From Entonaema liquescens (taxonomy: Eukaryota > Ascomycota > Sordariomycetes > Xylariales > Xylariaceae): 64,000 nt of DNA. Every line of letters begins with the position of its first letter. Within the stretch, counting starts at the first letter, position 1. Location: positions 124,001 through 188,000 of the forward strand of contig CADCSX010000003.1 in the NCBI GenBank assembly GCA_902805475.1, read 5' to 3'. The notes under the pieces were generated by a model that saw only the letters and a program-made list of their open reading frames with translations, was not told the origin of the DNA and ran no database searches. Shown one piece after another: positions 22,881 through 34,872 of this stretch. The position numbers and the translations under genes are program-made.

Positions 22881-24377
22881 AAAGAAAATAAAATAATAAG
22901 TAATTTAAATATTTTATTAAATTTAATAAAATAATAACGGTTAAATTTAATTATAGTAAAAGGTTAATTTATAAAAATAATAAAAAATTAAAAGAATTTA
23001 ATGATTGATTTAATATAGGTAAATATAAGAATATTATATATGATATTTTAAGAATTAAATTAGATAAAATTAAATTATAAAGTATAATTAATTGAAATTA
23101 TTATAAGAAATATTTGGGATAAATTTTATAAATTTTATGAAAAATATAAGGGATGGGTATAAAAAGATTTTAATTTAATAATAATGGAAGTAAAAATGGA
23201 GAAATTATTAATATTAAAATTTTTTTTAAGTTTTAGGGAATTAGATTTTTATATTAATTATATAATAGAAGAGTTTTAAAGGATAATAGATTTAATGGTA
23301 TTAAAGTAGAAAGTAATTTTATTTATAATGGTTGAATGGTGGATTAAATGAGTTATTAAGGTAAAGAAAGAAGCTTTATATAAAAGGAAGAAATGGTAAG
23401 ATATGAGGATAATGTAAGATTAGGAGCGGAATATTGATGTAATAAAAGCGTATTGTAAGGTAATATAGGAGGTAAAAAAAGTTTAATGGTAGAAGATAAT
23501 AATAAAAACGTTAAAAAATAATAAATTTTTATAAAAATTAGAAAAATAAACTTAATTTAAGAGTTAGTAAATTAATATGGAAGATAAAATTATTTTAACG
23601 TTAAGAAGAAATATAAGTAAGTAATTATAGGCAATTATTTATATATAAAAAATAAACATATTTTAAATAAAATTTTTTTTAAATTTAGATTTAGATTTAA
23701 TAAATATAATTTTTAATAAGATATTTAATAAGAAATTTATAATCGATAATTACGTAAGATAAAAAATAGTTGAAAATATGTTAATAATTATAAAAAAATA
23801 AAAAACTTTAAAAGAAAACGGGATATTAACGGAATTTTTATATAAATATAATAAATTATTATTTAAAATTATTGTAATAATAATAATAAATAATTTTTAT
23901 TATAAATATTATCCGATAAGGTTTTACATAATAATAATTATTATATTATTTAAATTAAAGAAAATTAAAAAAAAAAAAACGTTTTTAAACGTATATAAAT
24001 TAATAATATTATTAAGTATTTTAAAAAAAGTAATAAAAAAGATAATAACGTTACGAATAACGTTTGTAATAAAAGTAAATAACGTTTTCCTTAAAAGGTA
24101 AATAAATAATAAAAAATATAAATTAATAAAAATAATTATTAAAATAGTAATGGAGGTAATTTATTTAATATAAAAAAACGGAATAAAAACGTTATTATTA
24201 TAATTTAATATAATAAAGATATTTAATTATATTATTTCGAAAAAGTTATTATATATTTTTAAAAAAAAAAAATTTTTTAAGTAAATAATAAAATAAATTA
24301 AAAATTATTTAAAAAATAAAAAAATACGGTTAACGTTTAAAAGTAAACTTAACCCGGAAATAAATCTTTAAATAAAC

Positions 24378-24490
24378 GTTTTATAAAAGTCTTTATTATT
24401 TTTTATTTTATTTATCTTATATATATTAATATTTTATAAAAAATTAAAAAAAGATAAAATATTTATAATTAGTTTTGTAAATAATATAAA
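24378..24490 (+). pseudogene. eroded reverse transcriptase core of LINE ORF2
   Basis: The frame continues that of the endonuclease box, about 506 codons downstream. It carries the QGSPLSPIL-like and FVDD-like boxes with CAA-to-TAA, CCN-to-TTN and GAT-to-AAT changes. Confidence 0.65.
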
Positions 24491-27400
24491 TTTAATAATA
24501 ATAAATTTAAATATTAAAAAAAATTATAAAAAATTAAAAAATATATATTTTAGGTATATTTAATAGGTAAAATAATATAAAATAACTTTTATTTCTTAAA
24601 AAAATAAATTAATATATTTTATTAAAATATATAAATCAAATAAAAACGTAATATAATTAAAAAACGTAATAGTAAAATTAACAAAAAATATAAGATTTTT
24701 AAAAATTTAATTAAATAAAAAACTAAAATAAATAAAATATTTAAAAATAATTAAAATAAAAATAAAAAAATAATAATATGTTTTTTTAAAACTAATAATA
24801 TCCATATAAAGATATAATTTTTCAAAAATAAAAGAAATATATATAAAAATTATAAAAAACATTATAATATATGGGATAATTGTGTAATATATATTAAATA
24901 AAAAAAATAAAATAAATAGAATAATAATAAAATTAAAAAAAATATAATTAATTTATTTTTAGAAAATAATAAAAATATATAAGATAATATTAATTAAGTA
25001 TATAAAAAATAAAATAAAATATCTTTTATTAAATTTATATTTAAATAAAAAAGTAATTAAATTTAAAAAGAAAAATAATAATAAAAATAACTTTATAAAA
25101 AAGATAAAAAAAAAAACCCAAAAGTAGCTTTAAAAACTATAAATGCAAAGTTAAGACCTAATAAAAAAAAGGCGGGGTAAGCCACGAAACTTCCCCGTTA
25201 TTACTTTAACAAGGAAATTAAAAGAAAACTCACGTACGAAACAAGAATAAGCTAAATTATAAAAAAAAAGTAACCTCTTAAAAGAAATAATATTATAAAC
25301 ATAGAAAGTAAAATAAAATTAAAGATATATTTAAAATATAATTATATTAAAATCTCCATTAAAAAATAAATAATTAAAAAAAATTTATAAATTATTAAAA
25401 AAATATAAAACTTTAATATTAATTTAAACGCGTATAAAAAAAATAAAATTAAAAATATTTTTATTTAAACGGAAAATATTAAAAGTAAAAATGTTATAAT
25501 GTTAATATAAGTAAAAAGAAATAACGTACCATATAATAATGGAATATATAAAATTTATAATTTAAAAAAAAAAATTATATAATAAATTAACGTTAAAAAT
25601 ATTTAAGTTATAATATAATTATAAAAAAATTATAAAAAATAATAAAAAAGTAAATTAAATTATATAGTAATTTTTAAAATTAAAAATATTATTAATATAT
25701 AAATTAATAATTAACTTAACAAAAAAAAAAAAAATTTAAAAACCTAAATTTAAAGAAATTTTAATAAAATTTTAATAAATATAAATAAGAGAAAATACAT
25801 ATAAAACCGTTATAATAAAACCGTAAAAACGGATTAATTACAATTTTCCTATATTAAACACAACTTATTATTTAACCTTAAAAAAATTACCATTATTGCT
25901 AAATAATTTATTAACATTAAGAAAAATATTACCTTTAAAAAAATTATTACCCCCTTTAATCTCGAAATTATTAAAAGGCTTTCCAACATTATTATTTTTA
26001 TTATTACTATTAACATTTTTAATAACTTTAAAATCTTTAAAAATTTTAATAATTTTAACCTTAATTTCTTTATTTTCTTTATTAAATTTCTTATTTAATT
26101 TGTTAAAAAATATATTACTTAATCCCCTTTCCTCGGGGCCGTAAAATTTAAAAAATTTGAAATAAATAAAGAATTTCTTAAAAAAAAAAAAACATTAAAT
26201 TATAATAACACAAACACATTCTTTATTAAACTTTTTAATAAATATAATAAAAACTTTATAATGAAATATATGTTTTATAATAATTTATTAAGTAAATTTA
26301 CAATTCTTAAGTAAAAGTTAAGGTAAAAAAATAATTATTTATTTAAAAACTTAAAATAAAAAATTAATAATAATAATAAAAAAAAAAAAATAAATAAAAA
26401 ATAATAAAAATTAATTTTATTATAATTGAAATAAAAATATAAATTAAAAATTATATTATATTAATATTATAACTAAATGCGGTATTAATTACGATTTAAA
26501 TAATTAATAATTTTAAAATTATATTATTTTATAATTATAATAAATTTATAAATAAATTATTCCATAATAGTTGCAAAATGTAATTAAATTATATTTAAAA
26601 TTTAATAATGAAAAGGTATAATTTTAAAACGGAAATTAAAAAGTACTTAACTTTAAATATTATTGAAAAAAGTTAAAAAAAAAGCTATAAAACATATTAA
26701 AATCTCGAGGTTTTTAATTATTTCACTTATTTTTTAAAAATACGGTTAACATAAATAAATTTATAAATAATATAAAAAAAACGTACTAAAATATATCTCG
26801 TAATAATTCTAGTATAATAATAATAAATATATTAATTAAAGGAAATTATTAAATAATTAAAATAAAAAAAAAAATCTAAATTATAATTATATTAAAAATA
26901 AATTAAACGAAAGTAAAATATATAAAAATAAAAATAATAATAATAATTAAAATATTCGAAAAATATATAACTTTAAAGTGTAATAAACTTGTTATTAAAT
27001 TTATTACTATTATTATAATAAAAAAGTTAATAGTAAAATATAATGATAAATAGAAAATTAAAAATATAAAGTTTAAATAAGAATAAATTTAAATAAGAAA
27101 AACGATAAGATTAGGAAGAAAATATTAAGAAAAAAGAAAAGGGAGATAACGGCCTTATAACGTGTGCTAAGCGAGATTATATTTATCGAAAACGTTGTTA
27201 TTATATACCATTAATAAAGCAATTATTATACCTTGCGCAAAGAACGAGGCAGAAACGAAGCCATTTATAATTTAGTAAAGGACAATGTACCAAAGAGCAA
27301 TAAAGAGGGCCGTCCGATAAGAATAATAGGACGATTACCGAATAAAATACGGAAACATAATGGAAACGGGTTATACGGAGGTAATAGGAATAACCCCGTA

Positions 27401-27608
27401 CAGCTAAACGTATTATTTAATTTATTAAGGTAATAAAACCTTAATAAAATATAATAGTATATAATGCGGGCATATAATAAAGATTAAAAATAAACGGAAG
27501 CGGGTTAGGTTTTTTCCGGTAAAAATATAATTTTTACTTAAAAATTTATTAAAAAACAACATTAACAATACCTTAACCGTAATAAGTTAAATATATAAGC
27601 GTAACAAA

Positions 27609-27635
27609 ATAAAAATAATAATAATAATAATAATA
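27609..27635 (+). repeat. (AAT)n simple repeat, probable LINE 3' tail
   Basis: About eight AAT units directly abut the right copy of the 15-bp duplication. Confidence 0.6.
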
Positions 27636-27650
27636 ATAAAAATATTATAT
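27636..27650. repeat. 15-bp target-site duplication of the LINE, right copy
   Basis: Exact match to 20757-20771. Confidence 0.65.
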
Positions 27651-29854
27651 ATTAATTTTAATATATTTTATATTAAAATTAAAATTTATATTTATTATAT
27701 TATTAAAAATATTTTATTTAAATTAATAAAAAATAATAAATTTATTATTTATATTCCATAAATTATAATAAAACCAATTACATTTTTATTATATATTTTC
27801 ACATATTTTAAAAAACAATATTAATTTATTAAAATAAAAATTTTAAATTTTATTTAAATTTTAAAAAAAACCTATCATTATATTTTTATTATATAAAAAA
27901 AAATCTATATTTTTATTAATTATAAAATTATCTTTAAAATAATAAAATATTTAAATTTTATTAATTTTATTATAATAAATAATAAAAATTTATAATTAAT
28001 TAAAACTTTTAAATATATTTTTAAATTTTTATATATATTATTATATAAACTTAAGAAATTTTATATAATTTTTAATACATTATCGCAATTACTAACGTTT
28101 AATTTTTTACATCCGGTTAAATTAACTTTTTAATTAAAAAAATTGGATTTTTTTTTTTAATAACGTTAACAAACATTAAACTTTATTCATTAATTTATAA
28201 TTAAACAATTTTTAAACTTTATTCGATAAAACTTTACCAACCATTTATATAATAATTTTAAAACTTAATAACAACTTTTTTATATTATATAATATTTATA
28301 ATATTATATTAATATAAATAATTTTAAAATTTAAAATTAAAATATAATAAAATTATTATAAAAACTTTAAATGGTAAATAATATTAAATATCATTAATAT
28401 TAATTACCGTTTTAATTAATAAAACATTATAAATCTTTTATTTTATTTAAAAAATAAATTTATTTAAAAATATTTAAACATTTATAATAAATTATATATA
28501 TTAAAAAATTATAATTTTAAAATTTTTAAAATAATATATAAATTAAATTACTTGAAATTTAATTGTTTTTATGATTATTTATAATGTTTTATCTTTAATT
28601 AAAAAAAATTTACGAAATATATAAAATTATATTTTAAATATTTATTATATTATATATATAATTATAAATTTTATAATTTATTTTAATTTATTATCGGTTT
28701 TTTTTATTTTTTTTATATAATTATAATAAATATAATTTTTAGTTTTTTTTAAAATAATAATAATTATAATTTATTTAATATTATTATTAATAAATTTATT
28801 AAATTAATTATTTTAATTTTTAATAAATACAATTATAATATTTTATAATAAATTAAAACGTTTTATAATTAATTATTTAATGTTAAATAAAAATTATTTA
28901 AAATTATTATTTTAAATAAAAACTTTAAGTTTTTATTAAAATTTTAATTTATATTTTAAATAATATGTAATATAAAATTATTATATGTAATTATTTATCA
29001 TTTTTAAATTAATAATTAAATAAAATGATATATTTTATTTATTAAATTTTATTTACAATATTATTTTCATTTTTTTAATAATAATAAATTATAAAAATAA
29101 TATTTTCTTTATTTTTAATATAAATTAAATTTTATTAAATTTTTTATAACGAAATTAAGTTTTTTTAAAATTTTATATAATTTTATATTTAATTTTATTA
29201 TTTAGTTTTTAAAAATATAATATTAAAATTTTTTTTTATTATAAATTAATATTTACGATGTAATTGTTTTAACGTTTATGTTTGTAAAATTTTATTATAA
29301 TTAATAATATAAACTTATGTTTTTTTATAAAAAATAATGTGTATTTTTACGATTATATAAAAGTTATAATATTTTTATTATTATTATTTTTAACCGTAAA
29401 TTAAAATAATAATATGTAAAATTTTTTTATATTATTAAATAAATTAAAAAATTAATTTATTATTTGGAATTTTCCAATAATTTCAAAATTTATAATATAA
29501 TATTAATTAATTACTTTAAATTAATATCTTTATTAAATATTTTTAATTATTTTTTATTATATTTAAAATTAATTTTTTTTAAAATATATTATAAGAAAAT
29601 TATTAAAAAAAATATTATTAAAAAACAATATTTTATTAAATATATTAAATTTAATAATTAATATACATAATGGTTATTATAAAAAAAATTAAAAAAAAAT
29701 ATAAATAAATTATTAATTAATTTCCGATTATAAAAACATTAATTTATAATATAATATAAATATAATTATTTTATTAAAATCGTATAAAAATTAAACATAA
29801 ATTTATTATAAAATAAATAATAATAAAAATATTACATTTTTTATAAATAACGAA

Positions 29855-29999
29855 TATTATATAATATAAATTTATAAAATTTATATAAAAACTTATATAT
29901 TTTAAATATATTTTTACGTTTATTATCTTAAAGATTCCTTTATAAAACTTAATTAATATAATAATATAATTTAATTTATATTCATATTATATTATGATA
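29855..29999 (+). repeat. right LTR (145 bp)
   Basis: Starts TATTATATAATATAA (RIPed TGTCATATGACATGG) and ends TTATGATA. It is mutated in its inner part and better preserved in its outer ~100 bp, the mirror of the left LTR. Confidence 0.85.
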
Positions 30000-30004
30000 C
30001 ATAA
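30000..30004. repeat. 5-bp target-site duplication, right copy (CATAA)
   Basis: Matches 15883-15887. Confidence 0.8.
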
Positions 30005-30616
30005 AGTGAATAAGTCGGTTTACTCTAACCGTGGGATAGTTTAAATTTTATATCTCGCTTTGATCTTTCACAAAGAATCTAGTTATTAAAAATGACACCC
30101 CCAAAGTATATACTTCCATGCTCATGACTTCTTATCTCACGTAACACAATATAGCAAGGATATCCACCAGGAGCGCGGAGCCCCCGTAAGTCGCGTGGGG
30201 CGCTAACCGGTAGAAGGTAGGCGGACTCAGGCGAAATATATGTTATCTAAAGATTTACAAGGATCAATTGGAAAGCCCAGCCTTAACCCGAGCTGCTGAA
30301 GGCAGGCGACTTTCAGGTGTGATGTCAATCCGCATTTTTTTTTTCTTTTCTCTAATCATCCGCGATCCTTTTTCTTTTGCGACTCGTTCCTATTCGCTTT
30401 TACTTTTATCGTCAATTCATTCTTGGGATAAATTCTTAACGTTTTGGCTTCCAAGTGATAGTTGTTTACAAGCACTATTATCTCATGGTTATTATTATAT
30501 AAATGGAGACATAATTAACTTATACTATTTATCCTCTTCTTTTTAAACTGTGGTGGCGTTTATCGTGCGCTACCCTCTCCCTACTTGGTCGCGTGTCTAA
30601 GTCAAAGCGTTAGAAA
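30005..30616. other. intergenic, promoter side of the permease gene
   Basis: Composition returns abruptly to normal at the LTR edge. The last ~200 bp before 30617 is CT rich. No gene is supported here; the open frame at 30268 is not convincing. Confidence 0.5.
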
Positions 30617-32359
30617 ATGGCAGATAGCGAGGGGAAGAAGCCGGTTAGTACCGCCGGCGCGGCGGTCCATGATTTGCCTGGTAGCGAAACCGATTCGGGA
30701 TCGGCCGACCAACTGCTCGTGTCCCTCGGTTACACTCCCGAATTGTCGCGGAACCGATCCACCCTGCAGGTCGCTTTCATGTCTTTCGTCCTGGCTTCGA
30801 TCCCGTATGGCTTGGCTACGACTCTCTACTACCCTCTAGTTGGAGGCGGTCCGGTTAATATCATCTGGGGATGGGTTGCCGTGTCAGCGATTATTATCTG
30901 CGTCGCCGCATCTTTGGGTGAAATCACGAGCGTGTATCCGACCGCCGGCGGAGTCTACTATCAGACATTCATGTTAGCATCTCCAGAATGGCGTCGCATT
31001 GCTGCTTGGACTTGCGGTTGGCTTTATGTGGTTGGAAACGTCACTATCACGCTGGCTGTTAACTTCGGCACGACTTTATTTTTGGTCGGATGCGTCAACG
31101 TTTTTGAGACCGAGGATGGCCAAGCTGTCCTCGCTGGAGAACCCTACCAAGTCTTCCTTATCTTCCTGGGTATTACGCTATTGTGTAACGCCGTTTCGTC
31201 GTTGGGCAACAAGTGGCTACCTATTCTCGATGTACGAAATCTAAAACTCTTTTCTACGATGAGCACTTAGCCGATATTAACATTTGAAAAACTAGACTTT
31301 TGCTATCTTCTGGACTTTTGCTGGTGTCGTTGCTATCATGGTTTGCATCTTAGCTATTGCTAAGGAAGGTCGACACGATGCTACCTGGGTTTTCACGCAT
31401 TTTGAGACCAACTCTGGATGGACACCTGGTTGGTCCTTCGTCGTTGGTCTTTTGCATGCTGCCTATGCAACCTCTTCTACCGGCATGATTATCTCGTAAG
31501 TCATCAAATCTTATTTCCCTTGGTTCATTATTCTTATAAGATCATAGCATGTGCGAAGAGGTCCGAGCGCCGGCGACACAAGTACCTAAGGCTATGGTGT
31601 TAACGGTTTGTATTAACACTATAGCGGGGTTGATGTTCATGATTCCGTTGGTCTTTGTTCTCCCTGATATACCGGGGCTTGTTACCCTTGCGCAACCCGT
31701 TCCGGCGATTATCAAGAGTGCCATCGGGAACTCAGGAGGCGCATTTGGCCTGCTCATTCCCCTTCTCGTCTTGGCTCTCATCTGTGGTATCGGCTGCACC
31801 ACCGCCACATCAAGGTGTGTCTACGCATTCGCTCGCGACGGCGCCATACCCGGTTCGAAATTGTGGAAACAGATTAACCATAACCTCGACGATGTCCCAC
31901 TAAACGCGATGATGCTCAGTATGGTCGTTCAAATAATTCTTGGCCTCATCTACTTTGGCTCATCGGCTGCTTTCAATGCATTCTCGGGGGTCGGAGTCAT
32001 TGCGCTGACGGCTTCTTACGCTGCGCCGATTGTTATCAGCATGCTCAATGGACGCCAAACCGTCCGTACTGGCAGTTTCTACCTCGGACCAATTGGATGG
32101 TTTTGCAATACCGTGGCTGTCTGTAAGTATCATCTGTTCATTCGTGCCGAGTCTTATGTCGGCCATCATCCCCTGGGCTAATCAAAGTATAGGTTGGTCT
32201 CTATTGGCAGTCCCGTTGTTCTGCATGCCTACTACCGTTCCAGTAGTTGACCCATCCCTTATGAACTACGCTTCGGTAGTTTTTGTCGGATTTACGGCGG
32301 TTTCGGTCGGGTGGTATCTTGCTTGGGGTCGTAAGAACTACTCCGGTCCCCCAACATGA
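30617..32359 (+). CDS. APC-family amino acid/choline-type permease, four exons
   Basis: Plasma-membrane amine or amino-acid permease of the fungal Uga4/Hnm1-like group, 518 aa. Exons: 30617-31231, 31296-31495, 31548-32122, 32193-32359; introns are 64, 52 and 70 bp, all GT..AG, and the total is in frame. Residues 1-45 are a polar tail. Then come about 12 helices: PYGLATTLYYPLVGGGPVNI (TM1-2), GEITSVYPTAGGVYYQT (conserved in the family), and STGMIISMCEEVRAPATQVP (amphipathic consensus after TM6). A C-terminal GRKNYSGPP matches family ends. Substrate (GABA, choline, polyamine or an amino acid) cannot be assigned. It is the first intact gene beside the transposon. Confidence 0.87.
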
Positions 32360-32707
32360 TTTTTCGAATATTTTAGAAATAGAGCGTGCATCTGCTCGCC
32401 TCGCCTTGTGTGCAAACCGATCTGGTCGCGTCCTTTTATCGCTCCGTGCCCGCTATTTCGACGTGATACCCAAGAGAGTGAATGACTACGATCAATGTTA
32501 TGTGCGGACAGGGATAGTCGTGATGAGTATTAATGTCGATAGTTTATAAGCCGATACGCGACACGAGTTACGGCGAGTACAAGCATATTATATTATATAT
32601 AAATATTTTCCACGCTGAATCCTTGTGCAATGAAACGACGCGCTTATTCGATGTCCACTCGACTCATCTCGTCTAGCATCTATGTGCTGGTTCCTTTATC
32701 CTGCGAC
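32360..32707. other. convergent intergenic region
   Basis: Lies between the stop codons of the permease and the LPMO; 3' UTRs only. The open frame reading through it is not supported. Confidence 0.5.
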
Positions 32708-33866
32708 TCAGCTACACTGTGAGTAGTAGTCATTGAGCTTTTCACATTTTCCGCTCTGGTCAACAGTTAGTTATGTCCGGTAGTAATGGGACTTAAAAAC
32801 TTACACCGCAGTTCGTGCACCCGGTAAACCCACTTCCTCCACATTGACCGTATAAAGCTACACTGCATCCCGATCCGGAATCGCCTGTGTTTGCTGGTGG
32901 AGAGGCAGTGTTCGTCGCGGTGGGAGCACCACCTCCATTGCCAGCTGTGCTCGACGGGCCCTTTCCAGCCGCACATGTGCTCTCACATCCGGAGCATGGC
33001 GAGCCTGCACTCTTCGTTGAGCCACCCGCATAGACCGCTGGGCCGGGCGCAACGTATGAATCAAGTTTTCCGTGAATGTTTACGAGAATACCAGGATCAC
33101 TATCTTTATAGGCACCGGGTAGCGACACGCCCGCAGGCTTGGCGCTTCCGCTACCCGTAACGGTTACCTGGAAGCATGTCATATAGAACTGCGCGCCGCC
33201 TTTCTGACCCGCAGTATGAAGAGCCAAAGCTTCGGCTCGCAACAGATAATCGCCGGGAGCTAGGTCCGTGGGGATCTTGACATCCATTCGCCCGCAACAC
33301 TCGTTAATGTCTTTAGTACCCCAAAAGTCGTCATCGGCGCTTCCTCCAGACGGGTTCTTAGCCCATGTGTCAGCAAAGATCTTGAACCATGATGAGGAGG
33401 ATCCATCGGCTGTTGAGGCATCAGCTACCGAGGCCATATACACCTGGACTGGTCCGTAGTGAGCACCGCCGATTGCCTCTGCTGCGCAAGTACGGTCTCC
33501 AGGTTGCTATTAGGATGTAGGTATTAGCCAACATGTAATGGGCTATGCGCTGAGCGAATATCTACGTACCTGATGAATCTCTACTGTCACTGTAGATCCT
33601 GCGGCTACACTGCATTTACCAGGGACCGGTTTAGTGCCCGCATTGCAAGCGATGTCTTTCGATGCTACGTTGGTAACTGGGGAGTTCGATAGCGGCAACC
33701 TTGCGCATGAGCCCCCGTGCTAATCATGTTAGTGACTATAGAGATTTGGAGTGAGGGTAATACTTATCAGATCGACGCCGTCTACCCAGAGGTCTTGAAA
33801 GGTGGCATGGCCGGCAACGTGTGTAGCAGCCAGGGCGGCTACGGCAGCTCGCAGTGTCGATCTCAT
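32708..33866 (-). CDS. AA9 lytic polysaccharide monooxygenase with C-terminal CBM1
   Basis: Secreted copper enzyme that oxidatively cleaves cellulose, 332 aa as modelled. Exons: 33866-33768, 33719-33570, 33506-32805, 32755-32708. Signal peptide is ~1-19, so the mature chain begins with His20 (HATFQDLWVDGVDL), the N-terminal copper ligand. The second ligand is His in GGAHYGPV; the axial Tyr is in QFYMTCFQ. HQQPGDRTC and PGDYLLRAE are typical AA9 segments. A Ser/Thr/Gly linker leads to a CBM1 (CSVALYGQCGGSGFTGCTNC..YYSQCS) that is split by the last intron. The first intron (33767-33720) would begin AT instead of GT (ATAAGT), although its acceptor and phase fit; see findings. If that donor is dead, the product would be truncated. 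Confidence 0.88.
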
Positions 33867-34115
33867 AGTGAACTTGTTAGTTAACCGGAAGACGTCTGTA
33901 GATCTCTATCACGCAATCTGAGGCTGAGGGCAGGCGAGTTGCAGATCGTGGGGATCACATCCTATAAATAATCGTAGCCTTCCATAATGTACTTCTTCGA
34001 TATATAGACCTAAAATATCAACCCGCCCACCGCTTTTGACACCCTCCTTTTTTAGCAACAGAGAAAGTTCTAGTTTCGGACTTCTTGTCTTCTCTTTCCG
34101 CAATACTCATTCTAG

Positions 34116-34674
34116 TCATCCCATGTGATCCGCATCCCGGGCTTGGTAGGCCGATTTCCCTAGCTCGTCCTGAATAACAGCTGAAGCCCCTTGCACGGCA
34201 TGAGGTAATGCTGCAACATGCGCCAAGTCCGAGCCGCCCAATATGGAAATCTGGAGATAGATTGCCGTTCCAATTTCGAATGCCACGGCGCCGCCCTGAA
34301 ACCCACCAATGGCGTCGCTGAGAAGATTCTTCGAACCAGACAAGCTTTTCCCTCGTAGCATCTCGACCTTCCGCTTGGGTGCACTCCATAACCAGGTTAC
34401 CTTCGTCGTCCAATATCCCCCTTGTCAAACCGTACCACTCGAACCAAATACAAGGATCTTCCTTAGTACAGGAGTCTAGAGAGTAGTGAAAGCTAGAGGA
34501 ATTGATTGGGTCGCCGCAGTCACATCCCAACTCCCTTTTCGCCGATTCAATAATGAAAGTGGCCGAGTCGTAGGTTATTGTGTTGCAGATGACAGTTGCC
34601 AACACACGAATCATGTAAAATATACCAAGTCGAGTAGGGCACAGCTCACAAGCGTAGTCCTGCATAATACACAA
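34116..34674 (-). CDS. small protein of unknown function, two exons
   Basis: Two overlapping minus-strand frames join if a 46-bp intron (34341-34296, gtctgg..tttcag) is removed between exon 1 (34674-34342) and exon 2 (34295-34116), giving 170 aa. The N-terminal half is Cys rich (LGCDCGDPINSS, SCTKEDPCIWFEWYGL). The C-terminal half (GGAVAFEIGTAIYLQISILG) is mildly hydrophobic. The donor is weak and I know no homologous family, so this may be a frameshifted remnant or not a gene at all. The start could be the Met 22 codons in (MIRVLATVICN), which would give a signal-like N terminus. Confidence 0.35.
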
Positions 34675-34872
34675 TTAATCTGTAGTGGAGTGTTGTATTA
34701 TTTTCGATCTCATCCAGCCCTAATTGGTGACATTGGCGACCACAAGTTTAGGTAGGTAATCTTAGGATGCGAATATACGCCTTCAAGGTCTTTGCTAGTC
34801 ACTAGAAACTGCGAGGTATATGAATGGGGATTTATATAATAGTTTAACAAACTCAGAGCTATGTCAGACTAG

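Larger units (their letters stand above)
20772..27635 (+). mobile_element. RIP-degraded non-LTR retrotransposon (Tad-like LINE)
   Basis: About 6.9 kb, inserted in the Gypsy element in the same orientation. It shows the two-ORF plan of Tad/I-type LINEs. ORF1 trace: a zinc knuckle with every Cys/His codon turned to Tyr (21,904-21,945, spacing CX2CX4HX4C). ORF2 traces, all in one frame: an endonuclease box at 22,848-22,880 reading EDFNIYYFIWD (from GDFN.HH..WD); an RT box from 24,378 reading VL*KSLLFFILFILYI (from V.QGSPLSPILFILY); and FVNN at 24,474-24,485 (from FVDD). The element ends in an (AAT)n tract near 27,610-27,635. Length, order and tail fit the Tad clade. A short internal patch (27,120-27,440) keeps near-normal GC. 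Confidence 0.78.
15888..29999 (+). mobile_element. RIP-degraded Ty3/Gypsy LTR retrotransposon, interrupted by a LINE
   Basis: Two 145-bp direct repeats bound a 14.1 kb AT-rich block and are themselves flanked by CATAA on both sides. LTR ends read TGTCA..TGATA, where TGATA is the RIP product of TGACA, restoring the inverted terminal bases of Gypsy LTRs. Removing the nested LINE leaves about 7.2 kb, a normal Gypsy size. On the plus strand, one frame keeps a reverse transcriptase trace. A Y-x-D-D-like box (read as YYNN, both Asp codons changed to Asn by G-to-A) starts near 20,271. Exactly 79 codons later comes a FLGFAN-like box (FINFIN, 20,514-20,531), the spacing typical of Gypsy RT-RNase H. 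No frame is open, so the element is dead. Gag and protease would lie in 16.0-20.2 kb, integrase in 27.65-29.85 kb; both are unreadable by eye. Confidence 0.8.

Noticed and set aside
25896..26144. Leu-rich 82-aa frame in the AT block
   Set aside because: Low-complexity reading of a C-retained RIP patch; not a membrane protein gene.
15900..30000. AT block as mitochondrial DNA insert or centromere
   Set aside because: LTRs, target duplications and RIP-type transitions explain it. No mitochondrial genes or tRNAs were recognised. A 14 kb block bounded by exact LTRs is a transposon rather than a regional centromere.
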